Assembly: GCF_028554725.1 (NCBI RefSeq)
Contig: NC_071668.1
Location: 17,649,501 to 17,713,500, forward strand
DNA length: 64,000 nucleotides
Direction of reading: 5' to 3'
DNA from: Zeugodacus cucurbitae
Taxonomy: Eukaryota > Arthropoda > Insecta > Diptera > Tephritidae
The notes beneath the pieces were generated by a model. That model saw only the letters and a list, made by a program, of their open reading frames with translations, had not been told where the DNA came from and ran no database searches. Both the position numbers and the translations under genes were made by a program. The first letter of the stretch is position 1; each line of letters begins with the position of its first letter. Positions 58,963 through 64,000 of this stretch are shown piece by piece.

Positions 58963-58964
58963 TA

Positions 58965-59790
58965 CTTCATAAATGAAATAATTTCAACTGTTTTGTTAGA
59001 AAAAAATAGTTTCGAATGACACTTTCTTATTCTTTACTGAAGCAAGCACTCATCATAGACCCTATACTAAAATCTAATTTTTTGTAGGTTAACATTATAA
59101 GGAACCTCGTAAACACAATTGATTCGCTGTAAGTCAATATATTCAAGGGCAAATATTTAGGGGCAGTATCGAAATAGATGAAGAAATTAAGCTCTTTGTT
59201 TCAAATTTCATGTACCCTTTGCACAAGTCAAGATATTAATTTCTATACACCATCAAGATGATTGAAACGAGTTTTCTGTACTATATTTTCTGTACCCAAG
59301 CGAGTACAATGGGTTAAGCAACTGCTTACTTCAAAAATAATATACTAGTATATATCTAATATACTTAGAAATCCTTTTATCATTAACAAATCGCATAGCA
59401 AATAGCATATACCCTTTCTTAATCCACTTATGTGTAATTCTACAAAAATGTGTTGGTTAAATATTAAAACCAATTACTAGACAGAAGAACCAAGCAACCC
59501 CTCAACGCAAACACACCTCAAAAACAAAAAGTCGAGAGAACAAACAAAAAGCCGGTCAAAACCACACCAAAAACTATGCGGCAAACAAAAACAGCTGCAA
59601 AAGAGGAATTTCTTGTCAATACTTTTTAAGCCTGTAGTAGCCTACATTGAAGCCTGAAGCCTCAACAGCACGGCTCAGCTCAGCTGATCCATACAACACA
59701 ACTTGAATACCAACATTTTTCACACATTTTCTCTCTGAACCAACATGAACCGTTGACTCACAACAACGAGCATACGCTCGCGCAGTACCA
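58965..59790. other. non-coding DNA, nothing recognised
   Basis: AT-rich DNA up to the promoter-like region of the exon at 60448. No motif was identified. Confidence 0.3.
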
Positions 59791-60447
59791 TACGGCAGAA
59801 TATAGCGTACTCTCTCGCACGCCTCTAATGAAGTATGTGGCGATCGACAACACGAGTGGCAGCGCGTAGAGGCGGCGGTGTTGGTGGTTGTTTATCGCTG
59901 CTTTGCTGCCTGTTAACAGCACTGTTAACATACGCTGTTACTGTATTGTTGTTATTGCGCTGCGGTTGCTGCCATCTGCCATTAATATTTCTGCACCGTT
60001 GCTGACGACTTGGCTGGTATTTCTGTGCAGCATTTCACTTCATTACGTTTTTAACCAACGACGCGTACGGTTGATACGAAATACTAGTAGCGCTCGCAAT
60101 TCGAAAATGTTAAGCAGTAATTTCGTGCAAACATGAAATTGACTTGACGTGAGTGCGTGTGACGAAGTGAAGTGTGTAAAATATTTGGCAAGAAAACAAC
60201 AAAAATTCTATCACAATAGAGAAGCCAATAGAAAATACTGAAGCCAAAATTCTAAGCTTGTGTGTGAAAGAAATTGTGTACTTTAATGTTGAAACGACTG
60301 AGAAAAATAAAAATTTTATAAAAAAATTAAAATCTCAAAACTTGTGAAACTTTGTGTGAAATTTAGTGCAATCACTAACTTTGAAAGTTCGAAAAAAACT
60401 TGTTTGAAAAACTTCTAAAAAACAAAATCCTCTTGCAACACCCGAAA
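59791..60447 (+). other. probable promoter and 5' UTR of the exon at 60448
   Basis: A GC- and CpG-richer block (59750-60120: GTGGCAGCGCGTAGAGGCGG and similar) passes into an A-rich leader. The leader contains at least two short upstream frames: ATG at 60133 ending TGA 60145-60147, and ATG at 60286 ending TAA at 60321. This is typical of regulated fly transcripts. The start site could not be fixed; TCATTAC near 60039 is only a weak initiator candidate. Confidence 0.4.
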
Positions 60448-60774
60448 ATGGTCCGCAGTCTGGCACAGTGGACGAAAACCCTAAGTTTTCCTTCACGCCT
60501 CTCACCCAATCGCAATTCGAAAGATTGTAGCAACTTGAACGCCACTAGTCCAGCACCACCACCCACACCGCCCAGGAATAAAACCACAAACAACAACAAC
60601 AACAATAATAATTGTTCAACATCACGTTCCTCAACGTCAACAGTGTCATCATCACACTCAAATTCTACAGCAGCACCATCACCCACAACCATGGGCAACA
60701 ACAGTGCCAACAGCAATTACAATGGCAATAATAACAACAAACATAATTTGCCCATCACGGAATTAGAGCAGATT
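60448..60774 (+). CDS. first coding exon, unidentified Asn/Ser/Pro-rich protein
   Basis: The first ATG of the frame is at 60448 (context GAAAATG); upstream in-frame codons contain no ATG. The exon has 109 codons and ends in phase 0 at a consensus donor (CAGATT followed by GTGAGTATT, GT at 60775-60776). The protein begins MVRSLAQWTKTLSFPSRLSP then NRNSKDC, followed by a Pro-rich SPAPPPTPPRN segment, an Asn/Ser/Thr low-complexity region (about residues 45-100) and NLPITELEQI. Base composition is far more GC-rich than the flanks. APPPTPP could be an SH3-type ligand (inference). I do not recognise the gene. It may be an alternative first exon of the gene starting at 32673. Confidence 0.7.
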
Positions 60775-61429
60775 GTGAGTATTAAGAGAATATAGTAGTA
60801 ATAGAAAAAAAATCACAACAACAACAACAATAGTATTTTCTGTATTTCCACGCAAGGTAGCAGCTCAGAAAAAACTAGCAATAAGAATGTTATATAGCGG
60901 GTCAAGTATTCTGAATAGTCGAATTCTCATGCATTCCCTGTGTACTGTGTGGCTTCAGCTGGGAATGCTTTGGCTGTGCCAAGCAAAATGCATTCAATTA
61001 TTATTCGCTTTTTGTTTTTGTTTGAAGCGCAGGAATGCAACGCGCACTTGCAAGCTCATGCTCAACCACAACCGTTGCCAATTAGTTCCACCAGCTTTTC
61101 AATGTGATTTTTGCTGTAAATCTGTGCTGCCTATCAGCCTCCTATCTATCCCATCTCGTGCATGAGTTGTCAGTAGAAAAAGCGTTCGCAATTTTATGAA
61201 ATCAAGTGTGTAGTAGTTTTATTATTAAAAATAAAAACAAAAACAAAAGCTGGTGTAAAAAGAATTTCACCGCATTCATGCGCGTTGACTCACAGGCCTT
61301 CTTGGGACTTTAATGTGTGCCAAAGCGAACACGTTTATTTGAGTCAACCACTGGTGGGTGTTCGCTTTAATGGAGTTCGATAGGTTTTTGGTAGGAGAAA
61401 TTGATATGGGAAATTATTAAATCTATAGT
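60775..61429 (+). other. intron start, nothing recognised
   Basis: Intron sequence after the donor at 60775. A 92-codon frame (60887-61165) is Cys/Leu-rich with no motif and is not supported. Confidence 0.4.
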
Positions 61430-62555
61430 AAAGAAATAAAAAAAAAATATTTGAAAGTGAAATTGGGTAAAATAGAAATATAATTTTAATAAAACACGGT
61501 AAAAATTAAAAAAAAAAATAAATAAATAAAACAAAATAAAATAAAATTATATAAAATAAAATAAAAAAAATTAAACAAAAACAAAAAAATATTGAGATAC
61601 AGTTTTAGTGTTTTAAAAGCTTTTAAATATATTTTTTTTACTGTAAATTAATGATCAAAAATAAAATTATAAATATTAATAAAGAAATTAAATAAATATG
61701 AACAAAGATATTATAATCAAAATAAAAAAGTGAAATATTCATTAGGTAAAATTTATGAAAATAAAAATTTAATTTTTTCTTCATTCGAAAGGAGACACTA
61801 CAGCAAATAACACCTTTTAAACTGCTTTTGGACTTTTACATAATTTTATTATAAAAGAAATGCAACAATTTTATAAATAATCGAAACCGATAATTATAAA
61901 ATATTATTAAATAAAATACATTTAAAAATATTATACATTTTAATAAAAAAATAAAATGTTAAATAAATGAAAAAAAAATATAAATATTAATAAAAAAATA
62001 TAATATTTTTTGAATAATTTTAAACCAAAATAAAATGATATATTTCAAATGCAAAAAAAAATTTAAATGTTTATAAAAATTTAAAAATAAAAAAAAATAT
62101 TTTAAATGAGAAAATATAATAAATAAAAAAATATTATAACAACATAATAAAAAAAAATATTTAAAATAATATAAAATAATAATTTGTTCACTAAAAAAAT
62201 TAATAAATTATAAAAAATAAGTAATCTTAATGAAAATATAATATAAATAATAATATAAAATTAAAAAGAAATAGTAATACAAATTCAATAACTATGAATT
62301 ATGAAAGTTTAATTGAAATAAAATATTAAAATCCTGATTAAAATTAAATTAAAATTAAAAAATATATTAACCACTTAAAAAAATAATTTAAAAATTTAAA
62401 TTAAATATTAAAATAATAATAATAAACAAAAATTTAAAACAAAACAAACAAAATTGCGCAAAATTAAAAACAAATAAAAACTAAAAAAAATATAAAATCA
62501 AACAAATTAAAAACAAACTAACTGCAAGAAATGCAAATAAAACAATAATAATTTA
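61430..62555 (+). repeat. 1.1-kb adenine-rich, G/C-poor tract
   Basis: Nearly all bases are A or T, with A strongly dominant on the plus strand. AAATAAAAT-type words recur without a fixed period (for example 61515-61570 and 61960-62160). G and C are almost absent for stretches of over 100 bases. It is not a microsatellite. It could act as a matrix-attachment-like or poly(dA:dT) nucleosome-poor region; this is inference from composition. Confidence 0.8.
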
Positions 62556-64000
62556 TGCACAAAACCGGATGTGGTTTGTTTTTAAGCCGCAACACATGTG
62601 GTAAATTTATTTAAAATAAACACAAGTGTGTGTGTATTTAAGCATTTATATATATGAATGGTGCCATTTCACTTTATGCGGAATACAACACCGCCAACAC
62701 CAACACCAACAACAACTACAATAACACTAACTACAAACGCAAAACAGCTGTTGATAGCGAGTTTGATATAACCAAAATGTATATCAAATTACTCAGCAAG
62801 CAAGCGCCTATGCAAATTGAGGGCAGCTGTCAATTAACGATAAAATATATGCACAAGCGTTACATATCTACATTTATACATACATATGTTTTACAGTAAA
62901 ATTTGTTTGTGTGCTTGACTTGATTTTGCCGGGCAAAAGCATAATAAATGCCAAAAGATAAGCAAAGGTAAACAGCAACGAACGGTACTACTTCTTATGG
63001 CCTAAATAAGAAATGCTAATGGCAGAGGGGGAGAAGATTTGTGTGCGCGCATAAAAGCATAGAAGTATGTCACACTACTAGCAGGATCTGAAAGTTGGGG
63101 GAGATAGTTAATGCGTATGACCTAGAAATTCGACGATAAAAAAATATAGTTTTTTCTGGGTGTGTTTGGAATGGTAGGAGAAGCAACTAATTTAATTAAA
63201 TTAATATTTGAAATAACACATGTTGTTGTTGTAATCAAGGAATAGCTAAAAGAATATTTGTAAAATGATGTAATACCAAGGTATTGATGAAGAAAGTTGA
63301 AGCTTGAAATTAAAAAAAAAATAATTTTTGCGTAATATTCGTTCGCTTGCAATTCTCCACCGGTTTATGCTATTATTTCTTTTAATATGACATGCTTTTT
63401 AAGGTTAAATTTTCATGAAAAAAATTAAATTATTATAAAATCGTGGGAAAATAGAAAACACAACATTTTCTTTATTTCTCAAGTTACTGAATATTTATGA
63501 TCCTTATCAATCTTGGGAAAATAGAAAATTTTCTGTACAGTTAGAGTTTTTTTGAAGTGAAATATTATTTATGAACATTATCGATCAAACGCACTATATT
63601 TACATTGTATACAAACACACTCCCCACTCTCCTGTCACAAATTTCATAAATTTTCCAACGTCAAATGCAATCGATTGCTATTTGTACAAGTTTTATCGCT
63701 TACGGAATTCCTATGCCTTCAAACCAGAGTCAATAAAGTTTATGCAGACAAATGTACATATGTATTTATATTACATATACATATGTATGTATATATGTAC
63801 ACATGTAAGCCATATTTGTAAAGAAAAGTGCTGTGTTTACATTGTATGGCTGTTAATACGCCGCTACTGTGCACATTTAAAGCCTAAAAAATGCAATCCA
63901 TAAATAAAGCGTCAAGTATTTAGTTGCACAAATGCACATACATACAGACATCTGAACAAATTGTAACATGTGTGACACAAGCAAATAGTTTAAAGCAACA
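62556..64000 (+). other. intronic or intergenic DNA, nothing recognised
   Basis: Open frames at 62654-62899 (Asn/Thr-rich, driven by an AACACCAACAACAAC simple repeat) and 63571-63903 have no supporting splice sites or motifs. A cluster of TACATATGTA / TATGTATATATGTACA words lies at about 63752-63805. Confidence 0.35.

Overview
This is nuclear DNA from a higher fly (Schizophora), most likely a tephritid fruit fly. The evidence is its low GC, short fly-type introns with GTGAGT/GTAAGT donors, Asn/Gln/Ser-rich first exons behind long A-rich leaders, TACATATGTA-type simple repeats, and abundant mini-me/DINE-1-like, mariner and LINE remnants. The family is an inference from repeat types; no search could be run. 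There are no operons, and most of the window is intergenic or intronic.

Genes. One complete small gene is readable: a three-exon cytochrome b5 domain-containing protein 1 (CYB5D1) orthologue at 2570-3334. Two further starts of translation, both on the plus strand, look real: exon 32673-32950 spliced to exon 34820-34892, and exon 60448-60774. Each opens with an ATG, encodes low-complexity Asn/Gln/Ser/Thr-rich protein and ends on a consensus donor, so they are first coding exons whose downstream exons lie outside the window. They may be alternative starts of one large gene or belong to two genes; I could not name either. Two weaker candidates for non-coding first exons end at donors at 26428 and 29262.

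Mobile DNA. Three mariner remnants are present: a 317-bp deletion derivative at 1969-2285 and two longer copies of one family at 9338-10525 (+) and 30733-31859 (-). Four 5'-truncated copies of one LINE (21.4, 26.9, 54.3 and 57.7 kb) share a short 3' hairpin with the stop codon in its loop. A second group of LINEs, with RNase H and CCHC-like tails, leaves fragments at 25.0, 27.6, 30.0 and 51.8 kb. Other remnants are a Tc1-like transposase piece (35.3 kb), a 156-bp pogo-type MITE (58.8 kb) and four members of a mini-me/DINE-1-like group (3.6, 23.9, 33.9 and 47.2 kb).

The most unusual object is a 2.17-kb foldback element at 47622-49788. Its two roughly 0.7-kb arms are inverted copies. Its centre is built from two tandem arrays: a 41/42-bp unit carrying the 13-bp palindrome AGGTCAATGACCT, which matches the ecdysone-receptor/USP (IR-1) consensus, and a 35-bp unit carrying ATCACGTGACGT (E-box plus CRE-like). 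Both units also carry TTGTTTAC/GTAAACAA, the forkhead/FOXO core. It reads as a mobile cassette of hormone- and stress-type transcription-factor sites.

Other structure. There is a 480-bp GAGATA hexamer array (45.2 kb), an exact 140-bp tandem duplication (18.6 kb), a dispersed pair of pyrimidine-rich repeats (11.8 and 16.1 kb), a degenerate duplication (38.7/39.15 kb) and a 1.1-kb adenine-rich tract (61.4-62.5 kb).
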